NCBI RefSeq assembly: GCF_001274725.1
Contig: NZ_LGUF01000007.1
Span: forward strand, 2,177,629-2,241,628
DNA from: Sporosarcina globispora
GTDB taxonomy: Bacteria; Bacillota; Bacilli; Bacillales; Cytobacillaceae
Length of the DNA: 64,000 nt
Reading direction: 5' to 3'
Position 1 is the first letter of the stretch, and each line of letters begins with the position of its first letter. Positions 54,101 to 62,603 of this stretch are shown piece after piece. The notes under the pieces were generated by a model. The model worked only from the letters and a program-made list of their open reading frames with translations, ran no database searches and had not been told where the DNA came from. Made by a program: the position numbers and the translations under genes.

Positions 54101-56930
54101 TATAGAGCCTTCTTAGCATATCTGCAGTATACTCAATGCTCTCTGCAACAGATGAGAAGGAGCGCAGTCCACCTTTAGAACTCATAATACCAAATGCATT
54201 ATTTTTAGTTCTAATTGCATTGGAACTACCATTTCCAGTTTCATGCATTGCAATTGCAGCTAAGAATGCAGGATCAATTCCATTAGCCTTACCTGCAGCA
54301 ATTAAAGCATTACCCATTCCTGAGAGTTTACCTTTTAGGTATTTATTCAAGTCTGCAGCAGATACATTCGAAACGTTTGTTACTGATCCAGTTGAGTAAC
54401 TGGATGACCCACCACCTGAACCTTTTATAATACCCGTTTGCTGAATGTTTCCTGATCTAATTTGACCGTTCAAGGAACGTGCTTGATCTTCCAAAAGCTT
54501 TTTCTTTTGCTTCATTAATTCAATTTCTTTTTTGATTGAATTCTGATATTGCTTAGAATGCTTAGGAAACTTTGATTGTAATTGGTTTTGTTTTTCAAGT
54601 TCAAAATTTACATTCTCTATTGCTATCTTGAATTTATCTGAAACGTATGTTGCGTTTTCATATGCTTTTGAGGTGCTGCTTGCAACATCTTTTATTCCTG
54701 AGCTATCTAAATTACCAAAACCCGAACCAGCAGTTATGCTTCTTAATGATTCAGTCAAACTCTTCATGCTTGCTTCATACTCTGAAATTGCCCTTAATTG
54801 AGGAGAGTTAGCTGCCTCCGCATAGGACATTGTTTCCATCATTTTACGTCCAGCTTCAGTAAATGTACGAGTCTGAACATCATAATAAGAAGCCCAATCA
54901 GAGCCTAATTTCTTAATCAAGTTAGCATTAATTGAAGCTTTAAATTGTGCAAGAGTTTTTGTATTCGTTAAATCAACGTTGTAACCCTTGGCAAGAGTAT
55001 TAACTAAATCATTATTTGCTTTTTTAATTTTGGTGAAATATTGCTCATTTCCTTCAAGTTTCTTTGATATAGCATCAAGAGCAATATCATTTTCAGCATT
55101 GATTAGCTTATTTACTTCTTCTCTTAGTTTAGCTTCATCATCAATGTATGCTAGAAGTTCAGGATACTTCTCCATCATTGTGGATATTGTGTCTGCTGAA
55201 ACTGCATGATTTTCATTTAAATCATTAATAATACCATTTAAAGATTCAATGTTGGAAATTGCATCGTCATAGGATTTAGCGAGTTTATCTGCACTGTCAC
55301 CTGCACCATCCATTGAAGTTTCCAATGCACCCATACCATCTGCACCAGCATATGTAGCATTGGCTAATCTGTCATTTTCCTCTTTAACTTTCTTAAAGGA
55401 AATATCCAATGATTCAGCTTCAACTTTGGTTGCTCCCATTTTCTGAGCATATGATGTTAGTGAGTTTCTTGCTTTCTCAAAACCCGATTTGTCACCTGAT
55501 TCATAGGCACGTTGCATAGCATCTGCAAACTTACTTATTTCAATTGAATATGCTTCTAACTTAGCAGGATCATCAATATCGCTCAGATCTAGGGAATTAA
55601 CAAAGTTTTGTATATTTTTACTGATAGTAGGATCAATATCTAATTTATTGTATGCCTCAGCAACTTTAAGAACTTCATCATTTATTTTTAATGACGATTG
55701 GGCTAACTCGTTTTCAAGTTGTAATAACTCTTGTTTAACTTGATTAACGTATGATTGTTTAAAATCATGTTTAGCCATGTCCTGAAGTTGCTTTTTCTTG
55801 GCTTCAACCTTTTTCTCTAAGCCTAAGAAACCTTCTCGATCATCAATATTTTCTTCAAATGTGTTTAATGCGTTTAGTCTAATTTCTTCTCTTTTTAATT
55901 CTAGTAATTCTTTAGTTGCTTGAACTTCTTTATCTATTTCTTCAGCATTCTTAATATGGTATTGACCAGTGGCATCCATTTCCTCAATTAAGTTAGGGAA
56001 AATTTCTCCAAGCTGCTGTTGAATCTGAAGATATTCTTTTTCTTTATCATTGCTCCAATTGTCACCATTTCTTTGAGCAGATAATTTTTTATAGGAGTCT
56101 ATTAATTCTTCAGTGCGTTGTTTATTAGAAGTAAGTGCTTCGATATTCTTTTTCTGAGAATCTTCAAATTCTTCCTGTTTTTGTCTAGCGTCAGAATATA
56201 ATCCAATTAACTTTTCAATGGCAATACCGATACCAGCGAAGACAAGACCGACACCTGTAGCTGCGACCAATCCTCTTAAAGCGGCTTTTGCGCCATTTGT
56301 TGCAATCCCTAATCTAGTCATACTAGCAGTCAATCCAGCCGATGCAAGTTGTGCACGAGTCATTCCTTGTGTTCCTAAAATTAAAGACGCTGCAAAATTT
56401 CTGAGTTTAGAACTTAAAAGTACAGTGACAACCCCAAGCGTCCCAAACACGCCCGACAACAAACCAAATGTATCGATTGCCTTAGATGAGATAGTTGCTA
56501 AATCGTTTAATGATTCAACTATGGCTATTAATCCATCTGTCATTACTGCTGAACCTGCAGATAGGGTTAATTTATTCCAAGCAGTATCTAAACGGTTAAT
56601 TCTTCCTTCTAATGAATCAGCATACTTTGCTTGTTCTCGCATACTTGAGCCTTGAGAATCCATTGCAACTGATGTTGCTTCAGTAGCAATAGAGAAGTTG
56701 TTCATTAGGGCAAGGAACCTTGATAGTTGGTACCTTCCTGCCAATGTCACGCCTAAGTTTTGTCTCTGCTCATCATTCAACCCTGTCCATTTACCAGCCA
56801 ATTCTTCAAGGATACTGCTTACTGGTCTTACATTTCCACCCATGTCTTTAATGGCTATGTTTACTCCATTTAATGCTGTCTCAGCTTCGGACATGGTTGT
56901 TATTCTACTCATGATCGTTTTAAGACCATT
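51129..56930 (-). CDS. Tape measure protein, exon 2 (C-terminal 1,933 residues, two muralytic domains)
   Basis: This is the larger part of a tape measure protein interrupted by a group I intron. Exon 2 starts with codon AAT at 56930 and reads NGLKTIMSRITTMSEAETAL. It has hydrophobic helices around LGVVTVLLSSKLRNF and TGVGLVFAGIGIAIEKLIG, and long coiled coils (about 51,600-53,400). A lysozyme-like domain is in LIAAGKANGIDPAFLAAIAM HETGNG, and a peptidase M23 domain has HKGLDLAN and HLHLQIES with metal-binding His and Asp. It measures tail length and helps the phage pass the cell wall. In SPbeta YomI has the same layout. The frame opens upstream at 56966, but those codons are intron. Confidence 0.9.
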   Translation of the reverse strand, partial: NGLKTIMSRITTMSEAETALNGVNIAIKDMGGNVRPVSSILEELAGKWTGLNDEQRQNLGVTLAGRYQLSRFLALMNNFSIATEATSVAMDSQGSSMREQAKYADSLEGRINRLDTAWNKLTLSAGSAVMTDGLIAIVESLNDLATISSKAIDTFGLLSGVFGTLGVVTVLLSSKLRNFAASLILGTQGMTRAQLASAGLTASMTRLGIATNGAKAALRGLVAATGVGLVFAGIGIAIEKLIGLYSDARQKQEEFEDSQKKNIEALTSNKQRTEELIDSYKKLSAQRNGDNWSNDKEKEYLQIQQQLGEIFPNLIEEMDATGQYHIKNAEEIDKEVQATKELLELKREEIRLNALNTFEENIDDREGFLGLEKKVEAKKKQLQDMAKHDFKQSYVNQVKQELLQLENELAQSSLKINDEVLKVAEAYNKLDIDPTISKNIQNFVNSLDLSDIDDPAKLEAYSIEISKFADAMQRAYESGDKSGFEKARNSLTSYAQKMGATKVEAESLDISFKKVKEENDRLANATYAGADGMGALETSMDGAGDSADKLAKSYDDAISNIESLNGIINDLNENHAVSADTISTMMEKYPELLAYIDDEAKLREEVNKLINAENDIALDAISKKLEGNEQYFTKIKKANNDLVNTLAKGYNVDLTNTKTLAQFKASINANLIKKLGSDWASYYDVQTRTFTEAGRKMMETMSYAEAANSPQLRAISEYEASMKSLTESLRSITAGSGFGNLDSSGIKDVASSTSKAYENATYVSDKFKIAIENVNFELEKQNQLQSKFPKHSKQYQNSIKKEIELMKQKKKLLEDQARSLNGQIRSGNIQQTGIIKGSGGGSSSYSTGSVTNVSNVSAADLNKYLKGKLSGMGNALIAAGKANGIDPAFLAAIAMHETGNGSSNAIRTKNNAFGIMSSKGGLRSFSSVAESIEYTADMLRRLYTSKGLTSVEAIQKKYAPVGVANDPTGLNKNWVNGVNKFWSQFTGTVNSVGASVASSASKSVADYYLKNFRVTSSFNEDRGSYNHKGLDLANGRQGDPVKALNNGKVITAAYSKSAGYWVVVQQDDGTVAKYMHMQKGLNVKAGQRVSAGQQLGKVGNTGQSTGAHLHLQIESGGKPVDPQTYMQQLSAVTSSSVADQMQLIDQAKSELIDLKMDALDIENQIAQLQMELINSQLAQYDLVVRQIQSHLKIYQANQNKYLESQSEYYKGNLQSQINLLTSQRKVYQDEMKFISDQVRLNKGLTEAQKSELEAKLLDVRDAFYDVHTQVNALEWEKTLASLARYGDEVEKLDYKLQLSKQQQELYNKASREYIDLQNHQKRYHHEKIVAMEREKAMIDQVRASQNLDEQQKKELNDRYLELKVSILEAQDAMQELANEASQLKLDNVLKQIEKVSEKISKQLDKIDDSIHMADPEDEEAILQLNRDRLDVLLSQRKAILENIDSLNAIRKELAGNDEALQQNAEEIQKWKDSLSDIDVSIFDQKESIEEIYESIADSYIEAMKEAYDAEREIKLKQLDDIRKKEEKAHNDKMKELDEQSKAIDEQYDKQLRALDDQEASDDYEKELGKKQTEAQKLQDKINALAMDDSEWAKKEKLRLEEELAEQLEDIEEFKNDRALELRRQALQDERDAKQEQLDKEREMENDAWEKRQEELDKQREQIEQFYEDLLEDEREWAKIREDIMNGNIDYYKDKLTEMAKYVSDNGKILGDSISKNIADALNRAKENISAISESIKKLFQDVDNTTSGQDKYAEDKENDRDQEEANQPEKNKTGKIIIKKPIKLWTRKNGKLQYVRGLNPGEVYRVYGYDDKWGGQFNVGKNHWVTNMPHHVQFQQFKSGGYTGNDEGLAMLHEKELVLNKEDTKNMLESVKLLRSMVKIPDLTSILGGLKLATPDSQIVYNLNFNIDTLTGDKQGGKVAFGELVKGLKKIGK

Positions 56931-58071
56931 CAATCTGTTACTTTCACCCATAAGGTTACTGACCACTAGAAGCAGTGGCGGAGGAGGTGCTTCTTTAGCA
57001 AGTCTGATTACTTGCGACCTCCTCTCTGCACTTTAAAAAACCAAGGGAATATTTGTGCAGTTCAGACTATATCATCATCCTCGACTTAACGTTAGGATGT
57101 CTTGCGTGTAGTCGTTGCGGGGAATATTTCATTCATCATACTATCAATATCGTTATAAATATCAGTTTCCCAAATCTCATAATATTTATATCCATATTTA
57201 ATAAAATCTTTTTTCTTCATTTTATCTTTTTTTATTCTACTAATTTGCTCTTCATTGAGGAGTTTTTTACCATCACCATAAATTTCAGGATTTCCATGCC
57301 AATAATCACCCATTACCTCTATAATTATATTATTTGTTGGAATGAAAAAGTCTGCGAAATATTTCTGGAAGAATCCTTGTTCTTGAATGAACTCTATATT
57401 TCTATCTTCAAGCCAATTCCTAACTAATTTTTCAGGTAATGTTTCTCCTCCTTCTCTTTGGCGGTTTCTGGATTTAGTATTCCCTATAAACCAAGCCTTT
57501 GAAAATTCAGGATTATGTAGAGTATGCTCAATCCAATATTTATTTTTACATTCCTTTGTGCAGAACTTCCTTGTTCTGACAGTAGATGGTTTTTCGCAGC
57601 GAAAGTCTTGTTGGCAGTATAAGCATAATTTAACTCTATTACCACCTGTATAACGATTCGCCTTTTCTCCCACTAGATTTATAGATTGCCATTTATCATG
57701 ACATGATTTAGAACATACTACACTTGTTTCTGCACGTGCAGGAATAACCTCATACACTTTATCACATACCTGACAATTCTTTTTAACTTTATTTACTCTT
57801 TCTTTGCCATTGTACTTTCCAAGACAAGTTAAGGAGCAAAAAGCAATCCCTCTGGTAATTTTTTGAGTTTGGGACTTATTTTTTAGTATTTGCTTATTAC
57901 ATGTTCCGCAGTTAAAAATACATTTGTATTTGCTTCTTGTCACTAGAATCACCTCATTAATTCATAGTGATGAATGAAATATTCTTCCCACAGGATTACC
58001 TCTCCCCAGAGGCTTCCCCTGTTATAGCAAGATGTTCCCTAATTAGTTTCCTAATTAGACGGCAATTATTT
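56931..58071 (-). mobile_element. Group I intron in the tape measure gene (1,141 nt)
   Basis: The 5' exon ends in CGGT, which pairs with the internal guide GCCG (58063-58060) with a U-G pair at the splice site. P2 is CTAATTAG-GAAA-CTAATTAG (58058-58039). P7 is GACTA (57113-57109) with TAGTC (57069-57065) in the typical 3' core GATATAGTCTGAAC. P8 is CATCC (57099-57095) with GGATG (57080-57076). P9 stems follow (CTGCAC/GTGCAG and others). The intron ends in G at 56931. P10 pairs AAT of the 3' exon with ATT next to the guide. Splicing restores the reading frame exactly. Confidence 0.9.
57092..57943 (-). CDS. Intron-encoded homing endonuclease (zinc fingers plus EDxHD/Vsr-like nuclease)
   Basis: About 283 residues from GTG 57943, which follows GAGGTGATT; GTG 57952 is possible. 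Three CxxC...CxxxC treble-clef fingers come first: CGTC...CSLTC, CQVC...CSKSC and CLYC...CTKEC. After a linker (NTKSRNRQREGGETLPEKLV) a nuclease of the PD-(D/E)xK/Vsr type follows: FADFFIPTNNIIIEVMGDYW with HGNPEIYG, i.e. D, E, D and WH residues of the EDxHD group described for phage homing endonucleases. It spreads the intron to empty alleles. Its last codons form the P7 and P8 strands of the ribozyme. Confidence 0.85.
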   Translation of the reverse strand: MTRSKYKCIFNCGTCNKQILKNKSQTQKITRGIAFCSLTCLGKYNGKERVNKVKKNCQVCDKVYEVIPARAETSVVCSKSCHDKWQSINLVGEKANRYTGGNRVKLCLYCQQDFRCEKPSTVRTRKFCTKECKNKYWIEHTLHNPEFSKAWFIGNTKSRNRQREGGETLPEKLVRNWLEDRNIEFIQEQGFFQKYFADFFIPTNNIIIEVMGDYWHGNPEIYGDGKKLLNEEQISRIKKDKMKKKDFIKYGYKYYEIWETDIYNDIDSMMNEIFPATTTRKTS

Positions 58072-59619
58072 ACCGATGATATTTCCACTTTCACGAGTAG
58101 TAGAACCGATTGCAGCTATATATCCAACGAGATCTGACATCTCAACACCGAATGTTTTTGCGGTTGATGCTGATTTTCTTAATCCGTCTGATAGGTCTTT
58201 GGTTGTGACAGCGAAATTATTGTCAATTTCGTTAAGTTGATCAGCAATTGTGATTGAATCTTTAGCAGCAATATTAAAATTCAACATTGCTGAAGTAAGC
58301 GTATCAACTGCAGCATTTGCATCTAAATCTGAAATATTTTGGAGTACTTGTGCAGTAGATGAGATGTCAATTAACTCATTCTCCTTAAATCCCATTCTTC
58401 CAAAGTCACCCATAATGGATAAAACATCCGTTAACTTAGAAGATAACTCATCACTAACTTGAACGGCATCTTCAAGTAATTGAGTAAATTTAAAATCAGG
58501 CATATCCATTACACGTTGAATATTTACCATTAATGAATCAATCTCAATTAATCTTGAAGTCATATCTTCCAGTGCTCTAATTGGAGCATAGAAAGCTGTA
58601 GCTGAAATCATCCAGATCGGAAACTTCGTCATGGCTGTAGATAACATTTCACCAAATGACATTCCAGCTTGTTGAGCTGCACCTGCCGCACTTCTTGCAT
58701 TTTGAGCAACTTGCGTAAACTGAGCAGAAGAACGTTGTAATTGTTGATTAAGATTAGCAGTTCTTGGTGTTAAATTATCTACACTTTGTGTATATTGATT
58801 TAATGCCGTATTATCTACAAAACCACCATGTGTTGTTCTAATTCTCTGAGCGTTTACTTGAGCTTGTTGTCGAGCCATTTCTAACTTATGCTCATTATCT
58901 CTAATTCTATTGAGGTTTTCTAAATTCTGCTGTAATCTTTGAGTCTGTTGAATATTTTTGGAGTTATCAATAGCTTTATTTAATTTAGCAAAATTTTCAG
59001 CAGAGACTTTTCCTTCATTGTTTAATAACTTTAATTGATCCTTTAATTGTCTCTTTGAATTAGTAAGATTTTCAGTGGCTTTTCTTTCTTGATCAACATT
59101 CTGAACAACTTTCGCCTTACCAGTTTCCGTATTATAAGTAACCTTATTATATCCATCTTTGTATGTTTCTGACTTTAGTTTCTTTTGACCCTCAGCATCT
59201 TGATCATATCGCCTTTTTAATAATTCACCTTGACGCTGTATTGCTTTATTGTTCTCTTCGATAGCCTTAGTTTCTTGCTGTGTTGCCTTTGTCTTATCAT
59301 TTGTTCGTTTAATTTCTTTTTCCATAATCTCGCCACTTTTTAAATGTTGGCGAATTTTTTCTCGAATAGTTCCATCAGCTTCTTTTGTAACAGTTTTCTC
59401 TTCTTTGATTACTCTATTTAAATCTTGAGCAATTTTCTTATGATTCTCCATTGCCTTGGAGAAATCAGCAAGTGTTTTAGATACTTTATCATCTATTTGA
59501 ATATTTAGTTTTATAGTGTTGATCTTTTTTTCGATGCCTTTTATGGCACTGTTTATTTCACCAATTGTAGCACCGGAATTGAGGGTGCCTATTATCCTTA
59601 TTTTAAGATTGTCAGCCAT
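58072..59619 (-). CDS. Tape measure protein, exon 1 (N-terminal 516 residues)
   Basis: The N-terminal part starts MADNLKIRIIGTLNSGATIG and is mostly helical and charged (coiled coils at about 70-300), then GMSFGEMLSTAMTKFPIWMI and the conserved tape-measure block TFGVEMSDLVGYIAAIGSTT with RESGNIIG at the end. The unspliced frame would add one lysine and stop inside the intron. Joined to exon 2 it gives about 2,449 residues. The start ATG 59619 follows GAAAGGAGTGG. Confidence 0.9.
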
Positions 59620-59640
59620 TTAACCACTCCTTTCAAATAA

Positions 59641-59675
59641 AAAAAGAAGTGTCAAATGACTGACACTTCTTTAAA
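59641..59675 (-). terminator. Terminator of the moron gene
   Basis: AAAGAAGTGTCA / TGACACTTCTTT followed by T-rich sequence on the minus strand. Confidence 0.85.
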
Positions 59676-60372
59676 TAGACTGAGTATTTAATTCATTTCT
59701 TTTAATCACAATACTAATCCTCTTGTTCCATTTATTCATTTCAGAGAAAATATTTTGATATAAGTCGCTATTTTTACTTACTAACATTTTTGAGTTAAGA
59801 AAATGTATTTCATGAACTGGATTACCTAAGTCGTCTACAACAATAGACAAGGTAGCCTTGAGGATTTGTTCAGTTGAAGTTTTACTACCAAGAACTCCAC
59901 CTGCAATTGCCCCTCCAACTCCTGCTAACAATGTTCCTCCAACCGCTAAACCTTTTGAGGTCTTTGTGGTTGTTTCTCCGTCTTCCTTAATTCCCACTTC
60001 AATAATTTGGTCTAAATTGAATGACTCTAATTTAAAATCTTCATTAACATTATTTCTTTTTAAAATTGCTATTTTATTTTGTTCTTCACTTATAGCAATT
60101 CCTGATAAATAATCATCACTTAGGTAAGAATCGTCAGCTTGAAAATCAAGTTTAATTAATGATTTATCCAATGACTTTTCCATAATTGAGGAATATTGTT
60201 TGTCGTATTGACCATTTGTGTAAATTAAGACACCCAAAAAACAAAAAGCGAGTATAAATGAAACAAACCATATAGAACCAACGAAGGGCATTGAAATTAT
60301 AGATAGAGCGAATCCCGATAATAAAAGGGTAATACGCATATGTCTATCCATTTCAATTAATTTACTAATCAT
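59671..60372 (-). CDS. Membrane protein of unknown function (moron)
   Basis: A 233-residue protein with two N-terminal helices (MRITLLLSGFALSIISMPFV and GSIWFVSFILAFCFLGVLIY), a soluble middle (SYLSDDYLSGIAISEEQNKI) and a glycine-rich segment (GLAVGGTLLAGVGGAIAGGV) that may insert into a membrane. It is not a tail gene by appearance. It has its own ribosome site (AAGGAGTGG), a TATAAT box (about 60413-60418) and its own terminator, so it can be expressed in the lysogen. Superinfection exclusion or host-defence roles are possible but not shown. Confidence 0.7.
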   Translation of the reverse strand: MISKLIEMDRHMRITLLLSGFALSIISMPFVGSIWFVSFILAFCFLGVLIYTNGQYDKQYSSIMEKSLDKSLIKLDFQADDSYLSDDYLSGIAISEEQNKIAILKRNNVNEDFKLESFNLDQIIEVGIKEDGETTTKTSKGLAVGGTLLAGVGGAIAGGVLGSKTSTEQILKATLSIVVDDLGNPVHEIHFLNSKMLVSKNSDLYQNIFSEMNKWNKRISIVIKRNELNTQSI

Positions 60373-60539
60373 AATGGAACCACTCCTTTAAGAGTTTAAA
60401 TTAATTCCATTATATCCTTTTCATGGCAAAATTAAAAGTGGACTTTTTGGGGAAGTAACCTCCCTGTATATCCTTTTACAATCAAGTTAGCAGCCAATTT
60501 GTTTAGCTGCTTAATTCAAGATAAAAGTGTGATTTCCTT

Positions 60540-61514
60540 TTAAAACAACTCATCAATTTCATCATCATTGTCTTTAACTATGTAAATCTTAGTGGTATCG
60601 GGTGAATTATGTCCGAGTAATGATTGGATTGCATCTATTGATTTATTAGAACTAAGTGCTAAATTTGTTGCTCTACTACTTCTTAAAAGGTGAGGATGAA
60701 CACGTCTACCTACAATTTCACTAAATATTTCAGAACACCAATAATTAAATGCTCCAGCCGCTAAAGGTGTAACTTTTCCTTCTTTAGTTTTCTTAACGAA
60801 CATGTACTCACAATCATCTTCGCCACGAACTTCATTCCATTTTCTTAATGCCACCATAGCTACATCATCAAATGGGAATCGTCTGATTTTTCCAGCCGTT
60901 CCTCGTCCTTTGCAGCGAATGTCTGAAGTTAAGTAATACCCTTTTTCTTCTTTAGTCTTAGGATCAATTGCTTTCTTATAGCGAACTGTTTCACGAAGAA
61001 GTTGAGCACTTTCACCACGTCTACAGCCAGTAATGTACGTGAATAAAAGATATGCGACCATTTGCCATTCTTCTCTTTGTTTCAGCTCATCTATTAACAT
61101 ACTAAATTCTTCTTCTGTCAAAGGTTCTTTCTTATGTCTTTTATCGACTGCTGGATTAGGAATCTTTTTATTATAGATATTTCTAAAGAGTGGAAATTCG
61201 TCACTGTAATACAATTCAATATATCCACACAAACTTGATACAGATGACCTTTTAAATTTCACAGCGCTTGATGATAGACCTCTTCCCATTAGAAAGTTTT
61301 GATACCTAAGAGCATCACGAGGTTTTAAATCAGTTATTGACTTATTCCCACAACTTTCTTTAACCCACCTAAAAAACAATTTAAGGCTCGATTTGTACTG
61401 GTTAAGAGTTTGTGGACTCAAATGGGCTTGTTGAAGGAATTCATCTGTTATTTCTCTGTTAAATTCATTAACTTCAGACCACTCTTGTTCAGTCACTTCT
61501 TTTAGTTTTTCCAA
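60540..61514 (-). CDS. Tyrosine recombinase/integrase in the late cluster (YomM-like)
   Basis: About 324 residues. An N-terminal core-binding domain (LNQYKSSLKLFFRWVKES) is followed by the catalytic domain with Arg I in TYITGCRRGESAQLL, HPHLLRSSRATNLALS (H-x-x-R box) and LLGHNSPDTTKIYIV (His and the tyrosine nucleophile). All key residues are present. SPbeta has a similar gene (yomM) at the same position among tail genes, where its role is unclear. GGAGGTG lies 6 nt before TTG 61514; ATG 61529 would have no ribosome site. Confidence 0.87.
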   Translation of the reverse strand: MEKLKEVTEQEWSEVNEFNREITDEFLQQAHLSPQTLNQYKSSLKLFFRWVKESCGNKSITDLKPRDALRYQNFLMGRGLSSSAVKFKRSSVSSLCGYIELYYSDEFPLFRNIYNKKIPNPAVDKRHKKEPLTEEEFSMLIDELKQREEWQMVAYLLFTYITGCRRGESAQLLRETVRYKKAIDPKTKEEKGYYLTSDIRCKGRGTAGKIRRFPFDDVAMVALRKWNEVRGEDDCEYMFVKKTKEGKVTPLAAGAFNYWCSEIFSEIVGRRVHPHLLRSSRATNLALSSNKSIDAIQSLLGHNSPDTTKIYIVKDNDDEIDELF

Positions 61515-61540
61515 ACATTTCACCTCCATATTAAATTAAT

Positions 61541-61954
61541 TCATTCAACATCAATTCCAATACTTTTTAAATCCTTACGAAGTGAATCAGTTAACTTGCT
61601 ACTACCATCGAGAGCCTTTCGTGTGTTCTCGGTGAATGGTCTTGGTTTGCCGTTATATTCAAAATCGTATTGATAACCTTGACCAGTTTCAACAACCTCA
61701 GCAACATATCTTCCATCATCTCTTCTGTCATTAAACATTGCCATTCCATCTGCAGTTTCTTCAGCTTCCCAACTTTCCTTTAATTCACCAGAACGCTCAT
61801 AAATACGGGGCGTATAAACGTCATAAACGGTTTCCTGAACTTGTTTCTTACCTTCTTCAATCACTGTATTTTTTACAGCATTTCCTTGATTCATTGCTTT
61901 CTTAGCCATTTGGTTTACATATTTACGAAGATCTTTTAGATCAATAGTTGGCAT
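61541..61954 (-). CDS. HK97 gp10-like tail protein
   Basis: A 137-residue soluble protein starting MPTIDLKDLRKYVNQMAKKA, then YDVYTPRIYERSGELKESWE, then a beta-rich part with NGKPRPFTENTRKALDG. The 'YxPxxYxRTGxLxxS' pattern (here YTPRIYERSGELKESW) is typical of HK97 gp10-like tail-completion proteins. SPbeta YomN occupies this place. It follows the next gene upstream by 13 bp. Confidence 0.75.
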   Translation of the reverse strand: MPTIDLKDLRKYVNQMAKKAMNQGNAVKNTVIEEGKKQVQETVYDVYTPRIYERSGELKESWEAEETADGMAMFNDRRDDGRYVAEVVETGQGYQYDFEYNGKPRPFTENTRKALDGSSKLTDSLRKDLKSIGIDVE

Positions 61955-61967
61955 CCATGTTCAACTC

Positions 61968-62504
61968 CTATACTTCAGGAATTTGCTTTCTGTCTTTGTT
62001 TAAGTCTAAATTTTTGAAGATATCCCCATTCTTCAATTCCAATTTAGCAACTTCATCATGCATCTTCTCAGTCATCTTTTGTAAATAAGCAACATTCCCA
62101 CTGATCTTAGCCATTTGATCAAACGCTTTCTGAACCTCAGCAGGTATAAATACCTCATCAATAATTTTGGTGAAATATCCAGAGTCAATTACTGCATTTA
62201 GCTCATTTAATTGTTCTGCAAGAGATTTTCCTTTTAACTGAGATTTAAGGTGGGTGAAGTGTTTAATCATCATGAATAATGTGTATTTATGAAGCATATC
62301 TTCAGAAATTTTCAATTCATCACCTTCAGCAGAAAGCACAGTTGAAATCTCCTTAATCATTTCTTCAATTAGTGTAGGGGGGAATATTGGATAGAATTTT
62401 AATGTGGTTCCATCCTCAAATTCATATTGCTCTTGTGAATGGTATTGTTTTGCTGCTTTTTTCATTTGTGTAAATTTAATTTCTGTGTTTTGTTTCTTAG
62501 CCAT
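61968..62504 (-). CDS. Probable tail assembly protein
   Basis: A 178-residue helical protein starting MAKKQNTEIKFTQMKKAAKQ, with YEFEDGTTLKFYPIFPPTLI and a helical rest (VFIPAEVQKAFDQMAKISGN). The 'FxDGxxxxFxPxFxxxxI' start and its place just before the gp10-like gene and the tape measure gene suggest a tail assembly chaperone; such genes often give a frameshift product, which is not obvious here. AAGGAGGAAGC precedes ATG 62504. Confidence 0.6.
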   Translation of the reverse strand: MAKKQNTEIKFTQMKKAAKQYHSQEQYEFEDGTTLKFYPIFPPTLIEEMIKEISTVLSAEGDELKISEDMLHKYTLFMMIKHFTHLKSQLKGKSLAEQLNELNAVIDSGYFTKIIDEVFIPAEVQKAFDQMAKISGNVAYLQKMTEKMHDEVAKLELKNGDIFKNLDLNKDRKQIPEV

Positions 62505-62564
62505 TTATTGCTTCCTCCTTTTTATCCCTTTATTTCTAAATAAAACTTTGATTTTATAAAAACT

Positions 62565-62603
62565 TAAAAAAAAAATACACTCACTTTTTAGTTAGTGGGT
62601 GTA
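62565..62603 (-). terminator. Terminator of the free-standing endonuclease gene
   Basis: TACACCCAC / GTGAGTGTA with a 10-nt loop and a run of ten T on the minus strand. It overlaps the last codons of the gene. Confidence 0.75.

Noticed and set aside
51129..59619. Tape measure gene as a pseudogene broken by insertion
   Set aside because: The insert has group I intron pairings and its removal restores the conserved junction in frame, so the gene should be functional after splicing.
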